The position numbers were made by a program, and so were the translations under genes. From contig NZ_AUCM01000019.1 of NCBI RefSeq assembly GCF_000429765.1, positions 1-45,053 on the forward strand: a stretch of DNA of 45,053 nucleotides, in the 5' to 3' direction. The stretch comes from Gemmobacter nectariphilus DSM 15620. Lineage in GTDB: Bacteria; Pseudomonadota; Alphaproteobacteria; Rhodobacterales; Rhodobacteraceae. The notes under the pieces are model-generated. The model was not told the DNA's origin and searched no databases. It saw nothing but the letters and a program-made list of their open reading frames with translations. How positions within the stretch are numbered: the first letter of the stretch is position 1; every line of letters starts with the position of its first letter. Positions 1 to 8,694 of the stretch are shown here, piece by piece.

Positions 1-91
1 TGCGTAACGAACCGCTCGTACATGCTGGTTTCCAATCCTTGATGATTGGGAATAGTATGCATGCCAATTGGGAGTCAATGACCTGATATCT

Positions 92-199
92 GGGAGCGCC
101 CAAGATATCCCGTGCAGCGAGGTCCAGCACGGCCATGACCTGGAGCCAGCCTTCCGCAGTCCAGCTCCATGTGAAGTCGGCCGGCCACTTCTGGGTCGG
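92..199 (-). pseudogene. IS3-family transposase OrfB fragment
   Basis: A 36-codon stretch on the minus strand reads through the start of an IS3-family integrase core, with the recognisable motifs QKWPADFTW, TAEGWL and AVLDL (family form: KWVADFTYVWTAEGWL..AVLDLFSR). It has no start, no catalytic DDE triad and no continuation on either side, so it is a remnant. Base changes such as FSR to AAR suggest long decay. The family call rests on motif resemblance only. Confidence 0.5.
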
Positions 200-537
200 T
201 CGGTCGGCCTGTCCGCCACGCGTTCGAGGGTCTCTTCGTCGTCAAAGGGTTCGCTGGCCTCCAGCGTGCAGATCACCCTACCATTGCCGCGCTGCATTGA
301 TCGCTTCCGCGGTCTGGCGCGAGAGGTTGGTCGAAACGACGGCATTCAACCTGCGGCGTCCTCTCCGCTGCATGAGGGCGCGCCTCGCCCTTCAGGCGAC
401 GGGCAGTATCCTCCATCGGAAGCGGTTCCATCGGCCTGATCGGACGGTCAAAGCAATCGAGGTCGATCACCTTCACAGCCGGCCGAACACGGCGGCACTT
501 TCCGCCGCGCCGCGCTGCGGGCCAGACAACTTCGCGC

Positions 538-759
538 ATGGTCGTTTCAGGCGTCTTGCATGCCAGACCATTCCCCCACTTTGCGGTGGCAAACAGCGGA
601 GCCTGCGCTGTCACCGCTTGCATCAGCCTCAGGGACCATATGCTGGACTGCATGCCGATCGGCGTCGTGGTCTTCCCCGGCACCGGCATCCAGGACAACC
701 TCGCCGACAAAGCCCGCAAGATGGGCATCCCGATCATCAGGTTTGGACAGGGGGCGTGA
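538..759 (+). pseudogene. DUF2493 (SLOG-like) protein, C-terminal fragment
   Basis: The last ~35 codons read IGVVVFPGTGIQDNLADKAR and then a GIP..RFG ending. This resembles the C-terminal half of DUF2493 proteins, a nucleotide-binding SLOG-type family common on rhodobacterial plasmids. The upstream codons of the frame do not look like the family, so the N-terminal half is missing. It sits among transposase fragments. Function of the intact family is poorly known. I am fairly sure of the family and confident that it is incomplete. Confidence 0.5.
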
Positions 760-770
760 GCCCCCTCCTA

Positions 771-1108
771 CTATCGGCCTAGCCTATCGTGCACAAATCC
801 TAGCAGCAGACGCCACCACGAGGCCCTTGGCTCTCGCGCTTCATAATGTGCAGTACGCTTCGCATGTTCCTTCTGCCGCCCGGCATGGATCTGTTTGTCG
901 GTCCACTGATTGGACCATTGAACATTGCCGTTCGTGATCAAGTAATGAGATTTGCAGGGCAGCTGCCAGTTTCCAACAGATGGGCGCCGAGTTGGCCCTC
1001 GCACGTCTGCTCGAACGGCCCATTCAGTCGGACCAAGGGGCGTTCTGACCTCTTGCCCGCACCCACATGCGCAAAGGTGAGCTGCGGAATGGAACTCCTC
1101 GGACAGGA
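771..1108 (-). pseudogene. DUF6527-like protein, 5' end replaced by IS110 sequence
   Basis: The frame contains SEEFHSAAHLCACGCG, then TPLGPTEW, RPSVGNWQLPC and KSHYLI, the conserved core of DUF6527, a small cysteine-rich family with a probable metal site (CACGC, QLPC). DUF6527 genes are often found beside prokaryotic ubiquitin-like (E1/JAB) genes, recalled from knowledge of the family. No such partner is visible here. The N-terminal strand stops near 1108, exactly where a plus-strand IS110 transposase fragment begins, so the original start was lost. The frame remains open through an adventitious ATG at 1130, so a shortened product is conceivable. Confidence 0.5.
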
Positions 1109-1326
1109 TGCGCCTGAACAGGGGCGGCAATCGTCAGGCGAATGCTGCGCTCTACCGTGTGGCCATCGTGCGGATGCGCGACGACGCGGAAGCAAAGCTC
1201 TATGCGGCGCGGCGTATGGCTGAAGGCAAGACCCGCCGCGAAATCGTGCGCTGCATAAAGCGATACATTGCCCGAGAAATCTTCGCAGCGCTGTGCAGGC
1301 CTAAATTCCCCGCACAACCCGCTTGA
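1108..1326 (+). pseudogene. IS110-family transposase, C-terminal fragment
   Basis: The translation RLNRGGNRQANAALYRVAIV, followed by a segment ending in KRYIAREIF, is the typical C-terminal end of IS110/IS116/IS902 transposases (serine region and conserved tail). The N-terminal DEDD RuvC-like domain is absent. The fragment begins abruptly at the DUF6527 junction and is followed within a few bases by an IS3 fragment. It is a dead remnant. Confidence 0.65.
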
Positions 1327-1548
1327 CGAATATAGGAGCTTCAACGACTTGGCCGAGACGATCAATGGCCTGAGGTCATCCACCGCCGTGGCCCATGGCG
1401 CAGCTTGGAAGCCGTGGAATACGCGACGCTCGAATGGGTGGACTGGTTCAACAACCGCCGTCTTCTCGAGCCCATAGGGAACATCCCGCCCGCAGAAGCC
1501 GAGGCCACCTTCTATGCAGCTCTGGAAACTGAAGCCATGGCCGCGTAA
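1327..1548 (+). pseudogene. IS3-family transposase OrfB, C-terminal fragment with frameshift
   Basis: The motif NDLAETINGL is read in one frame up to about 1371. The continuation EVIHRRGPWRSLEAVEYATL and WVDWFNNRRLLEPIGNIPP is read in another frame to a stop at 1546-1548. Intact IS3 OrfB proteins have a few extra residues (YKA) at the junction, so a deletion of roughly 10 bases explains both the missing residues and the frame change. The end of an integrase-core protein is clear, but most of the element is missing. Confidence 0.7.
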
Positions 1549-1584
1549 CTAACGTCAATCAGCCTCCGGCAAACCCGGTGCGGT

Positions 1585-1842
1585 TCAGAAGCCCTTTACC
1601 TTAGACAAATCCTCACTAGTCGCGATCAGGATCTGAGATCGTCCACCTGCTATCCTTGAAGCCTCCGCCAGCAGACCAGCAACGCTCGCCTCGGCTGCTT
1701 CCTGCTGTCGGGGTTCGTCGAAAACCACTAGGCCCGGATGGCTGGTCTCGCTTCCTTGGGGAACGTCCAGCAGCCCGAGCTGATAGGCCCACTTCAATCG
1801 CACGCTATCGCTGGCGGATAGGCCCGCCCGGCCCGGACAAAA
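1585..1842 (-). pseudogene. SMC/RecF-like ATPase, C-terminal fragment
   Basis: The last ~85 codons read LSASDSVRLKWAYQLGLLDV, then HPGLVVFDEPRQQE (Walker B plus D-loop), and end ILIATSED. This arrangement matches the C-terminal ATPase lobe of Rad50/RecN-like coiled-coil ATPases found in accessory islands. No Walker A lobe or coiled coil is present upstream, and residues before ~1842 in the same frame (open to 2019) look non-native. I call it the tail of a lost gene, perhaps of a defence or repair system; the role is inferred only from the fold. Confidence 0.45.
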
Positions 1843-2548
1843 TGTTCCTTGCTGCGAAAGTTGTCGCGCACCATGCGCCGTGTGTCCGACATGCCTCAAA
1901 GGCGTTCGATCTACCCGAAGATGTAAGTCTTTACCAATAGTTGCATCCTGCCCAGTTGGGTTCCCGGTGATTGGTGCCCCTGCGTATCGTGCCCGTTCAA
2001 TCCTGACCAGCCGTGCCACAGATCGCGCGAATCTTTCGCAATGACGGCCACTCCAAATTTGATGACACTCGCTACATATCCAGTAATATCAGATAGTTAA
2101 AAAGATGAGCCTGAAGCTGGATTTTGTTGACGCCAAAGGGCTCGCGACCTTACCCAGATAGACATGAGGCCCCCTGCGCCATCACGGTCACGGGGAATGT
2201 TCGGGAGAAGCCCGACAGCTCTCGCCCAGAGGACTGCCGATGACGGCGAACTCCATGCCATTGGCGCGTCCGGTCAGCCGGGCGTGGCCGTTTCCGATGA
2301 CCTTCGACCCGAACAAAGGCTTTCTCATGGTCCGCCTTGCAGTGTCTTGCCTGCGCCTGATGCCCGACCCGCACGCCTGCGACCGCGCAGGCCCGGAGCC
2401 GGGGTCCGTCTCAAGGCCCTGACAGCGGCAAGGCGGCCCCCGAACGGCCCCTGTCAAAAAAGTCTGCATCCCTGAAACTTGCGCGCGGCAACCATCGTTC
2501 CTGCATTCCAGGCGATGAGCGCGTGCGTCCATACACCCAGAGTATATC
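1843..2548. other. Region without a recognisable gene, upstream of the first RTX gene
   Basis: Short overlapping open frames exist on both strands, but none shows a known motif, a convincing ribosome site or consistent codon use. An AT-richer stretch around 2050-2110 might contain promoter elements. The bases directly before the ATG at 2549 lack a clear Shine-Dalgarno sequence. Confidence 0.4.
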
Positions 2549-5500
2549 ATGCCCACCACGACGATTGACGACCTTGATGATCTTGCGCTGCCGTTCGAGG
2601 GCCGCGGAACCCCGACCTTGCTCGACAGCGCGATCACGCTGCCGGACAGCTACAATTCGAACTTTTCATACACCTTCACGATCACGGGCCTGGAGTCGAC
2701 CGATACGGTCGCCTTTCAGGAGTCCGCGAATCTCTTCTTCTCCGATGGCTATCTGTCCGCAAGCTATCCTGACTACTCCGGGACCCTGGGGTACATGAAC
2801 AGCAGCGGCCCGGGATCATTCATTTTCACGGTCAGCGCATTCGTGCTGCGCCCCTTCCTGGAACGCGCGCTGGAGGCGCTGGTCTTTTCGACCACCGATG
2901 AGCGGGAAACTTCGACCCGCCAGCTCGGCTATTCGTTGTCGTCCATCTTCTATCCAGGGAACGACATCACCGGAACCATCGACGTGACCCTTGATGGCCC
3001 GGAGGCGGTTGCCCCGGTGACACTGGCCGACCTGACCGAGACGGCGGTGTTCAACGCGGGCAGCTTCGATCAGGGCGCGCAGCTGCTGGACAGCGACGTC
3101 ACCGTCACGCTGGAGCCGGGGTTCGACAGCATGGGAAGCCTGCTGTCAGTGGCGGGCCTTGTGCAGGGCGATACGGTCAACTTGCGCCTGCAAGGGGCGG
3201 GCAGCCCGTTCACCATCACGCAGCATCCGTCCTTGCCCGAAGGGTCGTGGCGCCTGCACATGGATGGCGACGAAATCGCGAACGTCACCTTTGGCTACAA
3301 TGACGGGACCGCACAGTCACCGTTCATGGTCGAGTTCCTGACCCCGGCCAGTGCGGCCACCATCGAGACGGTGATCGAGAACATCCAGTTCTCGACCGCG
3401 ACGGAAAACAGCGCCCGCACGCTGTCGCTGACCCTGACCGGCCATGGCGAGACCACACCGATGGTTTCGCAGGATATTGCTGTGTCGATGGTGCCTGAAA
3501 TCGGCGGGATCGCCGACGAAATCTGGATTGATTCGGCCAATCCGAATGGCCCGTTGGCCCGAATGGTGGATTTTCCGGCGGGGGATTATTCTGGCGGCAA
3601 GCTGACGATCAGCGGCCTGATCGGAAACATCGACATCCCGGGCATCGCCAACGGCAGCATGTTCTACATGGACAACCCCGATCAAGTTCAGGGCAACACC
3701 TACAACGTCTATTGGTTCAGCTCGCACTTCGCGACCATCACGATCCCCGGCTATCACGATGCCGGAGACCTTGTGGTGGATTTCCTCATGAGCGGCACCA
3801 GCTCTGGCCTGGCGGAATCGTTCATGAACGACCTGCGGTTCCGGGACGTGGGCGCAATCTGGGGCTTTCCCCCGACGCGCGAGCTGACCTTTACCGTTGA
3901 AACCGTGCAGGACGGGATCACGGCGCAAAGCACGGCGACACTGACCTATGGCAAGCCGGAACTGACTGGCGTGGACTTCTACACGTCGGATCGGGTCCAG
4001 GCCGGCGGCGCGGCGATGGTGCTGGATGATGATGTGACCGTGACCTTGCCGGCCGGCATCACCCAGGATGATGCGCGTATCGAGGTGACGGGCCTGGCAG
4101 CCGGCGATGTTGTCGGCCTGTCCGATGCCGGACCGTTCCGGGTGGATGGTGCAGGCAACCTGATCCTGACCTCCCAGGGGGGCGATGTGACCATCGGCAC
4201 CTTTGAAGGCGGCTATGCGGGCTATGATGCGGACAGTGGCCAGTTCAATTCCACCCCCGCCGTGATCCGGCTGAACGAAGATGCGCCGTCCTCGGTGCTG
4301 GAAACGATCATCGAGAACCTGACCCTGGCCAGCACGGGCCGTTTCTCGACCGACAACCGGACGCTGACTGTCTCGGTTTACAACGCGCAGGGCAATCGGT
4401 GGACCAGCGCCGAAGTAAATGTCTCTGTGACGGGCAATCCGATCGACGGGTTGAAGAACGTCCACTACAATGACAGCGATGGCCCCGTTACCGACATGTC
4501 GGTGGAGCCCTTCGTCGATACCAACGTCAGCCTGGCACCGGGCAACTACACCGGCTGGACGTTGGAGGTCACGACCGCCAATGGCGACCTGGGCGATGCA
4601 GTCGGGATTGGGCGTCACATTGTCGGCCTGCGTTATTTCGAGCTTCAGACCCAGCCGGATCAGTCCATCACGCTGTTCTATATCGACGAGTTCAACCAAC
4701 CGACCGCCGTTGCAAGCTATACCGGCCTGCCGTTCAAGAACAGCGCGTTGGGCTATGGCTTCAGGCTTCAGGTCGCCAATGACAGCACCTGGACCGCTGA
4801 GCGGCTTGAACACCTGATCGAATCGGTGACCATGGCCGCCGGTGGTCCGGTGGGCACCACGTCGTCGGTGACCTACAAGCTGTCCAATTCGCAAGGCGTG
4901 TTCTACGAGGATACGGTTCAGGTAGTGAAATCCAACGCCGTGCCGGGACTGGACGGGCTGGCATCGTCGATCACCGTCAACACGGCCGTCCTGGCGCTGG
5001 ATGGCCCGGTGCTGATCGACAGCGACGTGACGGTGCCGGAAACCTTCTCCTCGGGGCTGCTGAACATCACGGTAGCCGGTCAGGAACCGGGCGATGTGCT
5101 GGGGGTGCGCACCTTTGAAACCCCGGCCGTCGGTCAGTTCGGGCTGAGCGGCAACATGGTCTATCGTCAGGGCGCCGATGGGCTGGAACTGATCGGCTAT
5201 GTCAACGGTGGCGAAGGCAGGCCGCTGGTGTTCGATTTCTTCGTGGGCGTCACGGCCGAACAGGTCGAAGCGGTGCTCGAGGCGCTGACCTTCACCAGCA
5301 CGTCGAACGTGACCAATCGGGAACTGGCGATCACCCTTACGCAGGATGGCGCAGCGGTGGTCCGCGGCTTTGTCGATGTGAACCTTGACCGGACCCCGCT
5401 GATCGAGGGCCTGTCGCGTGTCGTCAAGTTCGATGCCGCCACCATCGCCACCACGCCGATGAACATCGACACGGACGTCACGCTGCCCACCGGCATTTCC

Positions 5501-6652
5501 TATGACCGCATCTCGATCAACATCCTGCGTCCGGCCGAAGTGCAGATCGGGGTCAGCGGTGATTTCCGGATTGTGCAGGAAGGTCCGGATGCTTTCCTGT
5601 TCCGTGGCGACACGAACATCGGCTATTGGGGCAACGGCAGCCAGTCGAACTATGTGTCCCTTGTCTCGGGCCTGACCCGCGAAGAGGTGGAAGCCGTGAT
5701 GGAGGCGCTGACCTTCACCTCGACCATCACCGACGGGCCCCAGAGCCTGACCATCTCTCTTGCCCAATCGGTTTCGGGCGGAAGCAACCTGCTAGCCCGG
5801 ACCGAAATCACGCTGCAACCGGCCGCTGGCAATCAGACCCTGACGGGGACCGAATTTGGCGACACGCTGACCGGCGACGAAGGGCACGACCTGCTGTCGG
5901 GCCTGGAAGGCGACGATCAGTTGTCCGGCATGGCGGGTCGGGACACCTTGCTGGGCGGTGATGGCGATGACAGCCTTCTGGGCGGCGGCGGGTTCGATCG
6001 GCTGTCCGGAGAGGCCGGAAACGATACGCTTCACGGCGAAGACGGTGACGACCGGCTTTTGGGCGGTGCCGGAGAAGACGTGCTGTTCGGCGGCAGGGGG
6101 AATGACCGCTTGTGGGGTCGCAACGGCAACGACTGGCTGTCCGGCAACAAGGGCAACGACATGCTGGATGGCGGCAATGGCAACGACAGCCTGTTCGGCA
6201 GCCAAGGCGCGGATTCGCTGTTCGGCGGGGCAGGCACGGATTCTCTGAGGGGCGGTGCAGATGATGACCAGCTCTTCGGAGGTGCCGGGGACGACAGGCT
6301 TCTCGGTGAGGATGGCGCCGACACCCTGAGCGGTGGCGCCGGTTCCGATACCCTCAACGGTGGCGATGGTGCCGATGTGTTCGTCTTCGGCCTTGAAGAT
6401 GTCGGCACGGGCGTTGATCTGATCTGGAACTTCCAGCAAGGCGTGGATGCGCTGCAGCTGTCCGTGGACCTGATCGGTCAGCTGGAAAGCATGGGCTTTG
6501 CGGCCACGGATGCAATCCACTGGAACGGGGCGTCTCGCACCTTGTCGCTGGACTTCGAGGCCGTCGGCCTGTCGGGCGGCCAGGTCGCGATCGCACGCTT
6601 CTCCGGCGTCGTTCCTGATGATGTGACGGCCAGCGATTTCATCTTCGGCTGA
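2549..6652 (+). CDS. Large repeat protein with C-terminal RTX calcium-binding region
   Basis: The predicted 1367-aa product is acidic and almost free of cysteine. Residues ~1-1090 consist of about seven degenerate modules of 140-170 aa, each closing with an (L/I)E.(L/V).F.(S/T)T pattern followed by a beta strand; anchors lie near residues 107, 275, 425, 587, 756, 910 and 1051. Residues ~1094-1275 hold about twenty tandem RTX nonapeptides (GGxGxDxLx), which in this family bind calcium and form a parallel beta roll. The end matches the C-terminal signal region of type I secreted proteins (DVFVFG..., final DFIFG). No Sec signal peptide is seen and no type I transporter lies in the window. A surface adhesin, biofilm or S-layer-like role is inferred. 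ATG at 2549 is the first good start but has no strong ribosome site. Confidence 0.85.
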   Translation: MPTTTIDDLDDLALPFEGRGTPTLLDSAITLPDSYNSNFSYTFTITGLESTDTVAFQESANLFFSDGYLSASYPDYSGTLGYMNSSGPGSFIFTVSAFVLRPFLERALEALVFSTTDERETSTRQLGYSLSSIFYPGNDITGTIDVTLDGPEAVAPVTLADLTETAVFNAGSFDQGAQLLDSDVTVTLEPGFDSMGSLLSVAGLVQGDTVNLRLQGAGSPFTITQHPSLPEGSWRLHMDGDEIANVTFGYNDGTAQSPFMVEFLTPASAATIETVIENIQFSTATENSARTLSLTLTGHGETTPMVSQDIAVSMVPEIGGIADEIWIDSANPNGPLARMVDFPAGDYSGGKLTISGLIGNIDIPGIANGSMFYMDNPDQVQGNTYNVYWFSSHFATITIPGYHDAGDLVVDFLMSGTSSGLAESFMNDLRFRDVGAIWGFPPTRELTFTVETVQDGITAQSTATLTYGKPELTGVDFYTSDRVQAGGAAMVLDDDVTVTLPAGITQDDARIEVTGLAAGDVVGLSDAGPFRVDGAGNLILTSQGGDVTIGTFEGGYAGYDADSGQFNSTPAVIRLNEDAPSSVLETIIENLTLASTGRFSTDNRTLTVSVYNAQGNRWTSAEVNVSVTGNPIDGLKNVHYNDSDGPVTDMSVEPFVDTNVSLAPGNYTGWTLEVTTANGDLGDAVGIGRHIVGLRYFELQTQPDQSITLFYIDEFNQPTAVASYTGLPFKNSALGYGFRLQVANDSTWTAERLEHLIESVTMAAGGPVGTTSSVTYKLSNSQGVFYEDTVQVVKSNAVPGLDGLASSITVNTAVLALDGPVLIDSDVTVPETFSSGLLNITVAGQEPGDVLGVRTFETPAVGQFGLSGNMVYRQGADGLELIGYVNGGEGRPLVFDFFVGVTAEQVEAVLEALTFTSTSNVTNRELAITLTQDGAAVVRGFVDVNLDRTPLIEGLSRVVKFDAATIATTPMNIDTDVTLPTGISYDRISINILRPAEVQIGVSGDFRIVQEGPDAFLFRGDTNIGYWGNGSQSNYVSLVSGLTREEVEAVMEALTFTSTITDGPQSLTISLAQSVSGGSNLLARTEITLQPAAGNQTLTGTEFGDTLTGDEGHDLLSGLEGDDQLSGMAGRDTLLGGDGDDSLLGGGGFDRLSGEAGNDTLHGEDGDDRLLGGAGEDVLFGGRGNDRLWGRNGNDWLSGNKGNDMLDGGNGNDSLFGSQGADSLFGGAGTDSLRGGADDDQLFGGAGDDRLLGEDGADTLSGGAGSDTLNGGDGADVFVFGLEDVGTGVDLIWNFQQGVDALQLSVDLIGQLESMGFAATDAIHWNGASRTLSLDFEAVGLSGGQVAIARFSGVVPDDVTASDFIFG

Positions 6653-6667
6653 CGCGCCATGATCTTG

Positions 6668-6694
6668 CGCCCCCCTTTGGCAACAAGGGGGGCG
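6668..6694 (+). terminator. Hairpin terminator after the first RTX gene
   Basis: A 10-bp GC-rich stem (GCCCCCCTT / AAGGGGGGC plus one outer pair) with a 7-nt loop lies 15 nt after the stop codon. There is no T-run, so it is terminator-like rather than a textbook intrinsic terminator. Confidence 0.6.
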
Positions 6695-6885
6695 TCCTTC
6701 ACCGGGCATGGCCTGGCAACCATCCCGCCGTTCCTGTCGCGCCCGCTCGGTCAGGGGGCGCGGCCTGCCACGCGGGCCACACCCCGTGCCGCAGGGCGGC
6801 TTTGTCCCTGGCTCTGACCGCCTCCATCGCTTCACGCCCGGGAAATTGCGCCGAACGCGGCGCCGCCGCAGTATCCTGCGGGCGG

Positions 6886-7164
6886 CTACAAACCTTCCTG
6901 CACGACGGCCGTGTGGAGATCGACAGCAACAGGGTCGAAAACCTGATCCGCGCCATCGCCCTCAATCGAAAAAACGCGCTCTTCACCGGGCATGACGAAG
7001 GCGGCATCGCCTGGGGCCGCATCGCCTCGCTCATCGAAACCTGCAAGATCAACGGCATTGAGCCCTTCGCCCATCTCAAGGCCACCCTGACAGCCATCGC
7101 CAACGGCCATCCGCAAAGCCGCCTCGACGATCTGCTGCCGTGGAACTTCAACCCGTCAAACTAG
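6886..7164 (+). pseudogene. IS66-family transposase (TnpC), C-terminal fragment
   Basis: The translation contains GRVEIDSNRVENLIR, ALNRKNALFTGHDEGG, RIASLIETCKING and the family ending RLDDLLPWNF. These are the C-terminal motifs of IS66 transposases, including the catalytic-region glutamate segment. The remaining ~400 residues of TnpC and the tnpA/tnpB genes are absent. The frame is open further upstream to 6802, but that part does not resemble the family. The fragment sits just after the RTX terminator. Confidence 0.75.
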
Positions 7165-7176
7165 CAACTGTATCTC

Positions 7177-7390
7177 TCAGGCCGTTGCGGCGGTCCATTT
7201 CTGACGGCTCTGCCCGTTCCCGGGAAACGCCGTGGCCGGTGTCGCGGTCAGTTCCCGCATCCAGCGGCGCAGAACGCTCTCGGCCACATCAAGGTCTCGC
7301 GCCGCCTGCGCCACCGCAACGCCACGGTCCGCCACCAGCCTTACGGCCTCGATCTTGAACTCACGGCTGAACTTCGCTTGCGGCCGTCAT
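7177..7390 (-). pseudogene. IS3-family transposase OrfA fragment
   Basis: Minus-strand codons read KFSREFKIEAVRLVADRGVA, VAQAARDLDVAESVLRRWM and PGNGQ, the helix-turn-helix OrfA of IS3-type elements. An in-frame stop precedes the conserved N-terminus, and the leucine-zipper part normally following PGNGQ is replaced by an unrelated ten-residue tail before the stop. It is broken at both ends. Confidence 0.65.
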
Positions 7391-7607
7391 GTCCACTCCC
7401 CGGTCCCTTGGTCACGATCTTATCTTCGTGTCCACGATAGCGGCAGCAGGCCAACATGGGCCATCCGACCTCAAGGCAGGTTGCCTTTGCCAAACAGCTG
7501 GCGCGGATCATACGCCGCGCGCCGTACCGGACGAATGCTTTTGGGGACCGAGGGCCGATGTCGAAGTGGATAGACGGAAATCGGTGAGGCCAACCGGCCT
7601 GGGCGAG
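7391..7607. other. No gene recognised between IS3 fragment and toxin gene
   Basis: Open frames cross this short gap but carry no motif I recognise. It may contain the flank of the vanished IS3 element. Confidence 0.3.
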
Positions 7608-8027
7608 TTACTTCGTGCGGTCCACGAGCTTCGCAGCGCCCGCCTTGGCCAGGGTCAGAAGAGTCGTGCGAATTCTGGCGGTGAAGGCTGCGCTGAAAGC
7701 GCCAAGCTGCTTGCGGTCATCCCAGACATAGGATCGCTCGACGATGTCAGTGTTGACCTCGTCGAGCATGATCCATTTGCGGACATGGGTTTCGAGACCG
7801 ACGCGCTGCGACTCGATTTCGGGGACCTCGATGGCATGTCGCGAGGGGAGTGGCGGTTGTGTCGTGATCGGCAGAATGAAGACCACCGTCTCGCCATCCT
7901 GCCTGGCGACAGTTACGGCGATGCAAACGGGACGCTTCTTGCGGCCCTCGGTTTCGCCGGAGAGGTCCTCCCGCTTCCAGAGAAAGGGATAGCGGAAGAC
8001 CTCTCCGGCCGCAGGTTTATTCACCAT
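7608..8027 (-). CDS. PemK/MazF-like toxin of a type II toxin-antitoxin pair
   Basis: A 139-aa protein whose first half has the layout of a PemK/MazF barrel: a strand with basic residues (EGRKKRPVCIAVTVAR), then VVFILPITTQPP, similar to the K-R-P-V ... PIT signature of ribonuclease toxins. The second half (WIMLDEVNTDIVERSYVWDD) is less typical, so it may be a divergent branch. Its ATG at 8027 overlaps the upstream antitoxin stop by 11 nt (ATGGTGAATAA), implying translational coupling. If the family holds, it would cut mRNA and inhibit growth unless bound by the antitoxin. The assignment leans on motif plus context; no catalytic residue is proven. Confidence 0.5.
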   Translation of the reverse strand: MVNKPAAGEVFRYPFLWKREDLSGETEGRKKRPVCIAVTVARQDGETVVFILPITTQPPLPSRHAIEVPEIESQRVGLETHVRKWIMLDEVNTDIVERSYVWDDRKQLGAFSAAFTARIRTTLLTLAKAGAAKLVDRTK

Positions 8028-8271
8028 CCTGGTTCATGTCCCGCTCGAGCCCTTCGATCATCAGCGCCTTGAGGTCGTCCGGCATTTCACCCAGCATATG
8101 AACCTGCTGGGTCGCACCTTTCGCAAGCTGTTGGTATTGATCCATGCTCATCAGCACGAATTTCGGCTTGCGATGCTTGGTGATCGCGACGGGCGAGCGT
8201 ATCGCCGCATCGAAAAGCTCGCTGGTGTGCCGCGTCAGGTCTGCGGCCTTGAACTCGGGTAGCTGTTGCAT
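8017..8271 (-). CDS. Phd/YefM-family antitoxin
   Basis: An 84-aa protein with the Phd/YefM N-terminal DNA-binding fold: FKAADLTRHTSELFDAAI, PVAITKHRKPKFVLMSMDQY. The acidic C-terminus (DDLKALMIEGLERDMNQDGE) is the usual toxin-binding tail. I choose ATG at 8271 because GGAGG lies 7 nt upstream; an ATG further up at 8322 would run through the operator palindrome. It precedes and overlaps the toxin gene. Phd-type proteins repress their own operon together with the toxin, fitting the inverted repeat upstream. Confidence 0.75.
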   Translation of the reverse strand: MQQLPEFKAADLTRHTSELFDAAIRSPVAITKHRKPKFVLMSMDQYQQLAKGATQQVHMLGEMPDDLKALMIEGLERDMNQDGE

Positions 8272-8290
8272 GCCAGAACCTCCATTTGGC

Positions 8291-8319
8291 CAGAATATAC
8301 AGATATTCTGGATATTCTG
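8291..8319 (-). promoter_or_regulatory. Operator of the toxin-antitoxin operon
   Basis: A perfect inverted repeat CAGAATAT-ACAG-ATATTCTG (8291-8310) is followed at once by a third half-site GATATTCTG (8311-8319). It begins 20 nt before the antitoxin ATG and is AT-rich within GC-rich DNA. Its position fits autorepression by the Phd-type antitoxin. Confidence 0.65.
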
Positions 8320-8366
8320 CAAGCGCCGACGCGGCCTGCTGTTATCCGAACCGCCATCCCTCCTCG

Positions 8367-8693
8367 GTGAAGCATCTCTCCCAGATTGCGACAGCGCGCG
8401 CCGATCTCGGCCCCATCTTCGATGCGCGTGACCCGAACGAGCTGGCGACGCGCGGGATGCCCGCAGCGTCCCTCGCCGATCCCGGATGGCGCGCGGCGAT
8501 GCTGGACGGTCGTGCGGTGCCGACGCAGGATTTCTCCCGGCGCCTCGTCGCCGAGGGGTTCGTGGGCCTGCTGGTCCGCAGCTACGTCAAGGGAGCCGCT
8601 GGGACCGACCTGAACATGGTCCTGTGGCACTGGACCCGCGATGGCTGCGCCCTGGACGTGATCGACGATGAGGATCGGCTGGGGCGAATGTAA
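8367..8693 (+). pseudogene. RES-domain protein, C-terminal fragment
   Basis: The codons read DARDPNELATRGM, ADPGWRAAMLDGRAVPTQ, AEGFVGLLVRSY and NMVLWHWTRDGCALDVIDDE, the conserved C-terminal two thirds of RES-domain proteins (NAD+-degrading toxins paired with Xre/MbcA antitoxins). The N-terminal part with the first conserved arginine and the antitoxin gene are missing. The frame is open upstream to 8286, but it then crosses the operator of the neighbouring toxin-antitoxin pair. I therefore regard it as an inactive remnant. Confidence 0.55.
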
Positions 8694-8694
8694 G

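Noticed and set aside
2150-2475. Small protein gene before the first RTX gene
   Set aside because: Overlapping frames on both strands have no motif, no ribosome site and no consistent codon pattern.
3317-5767. 816-codon open frame on the minus strand inside the first RTX gene
   Set aside because: Antisense to a clear repeat protein; composition rich in Arg/His/Gly/Asp and no motif. It is a by-product of high GC and repeat codons.
5830-6370. Short-period DNA repeats resembling a repeat array
   Set aside because: The 27-nt period encodes RTX nonapeptides in frame and has no constant repeat with variable spacers, so it is not a CRISPR array.
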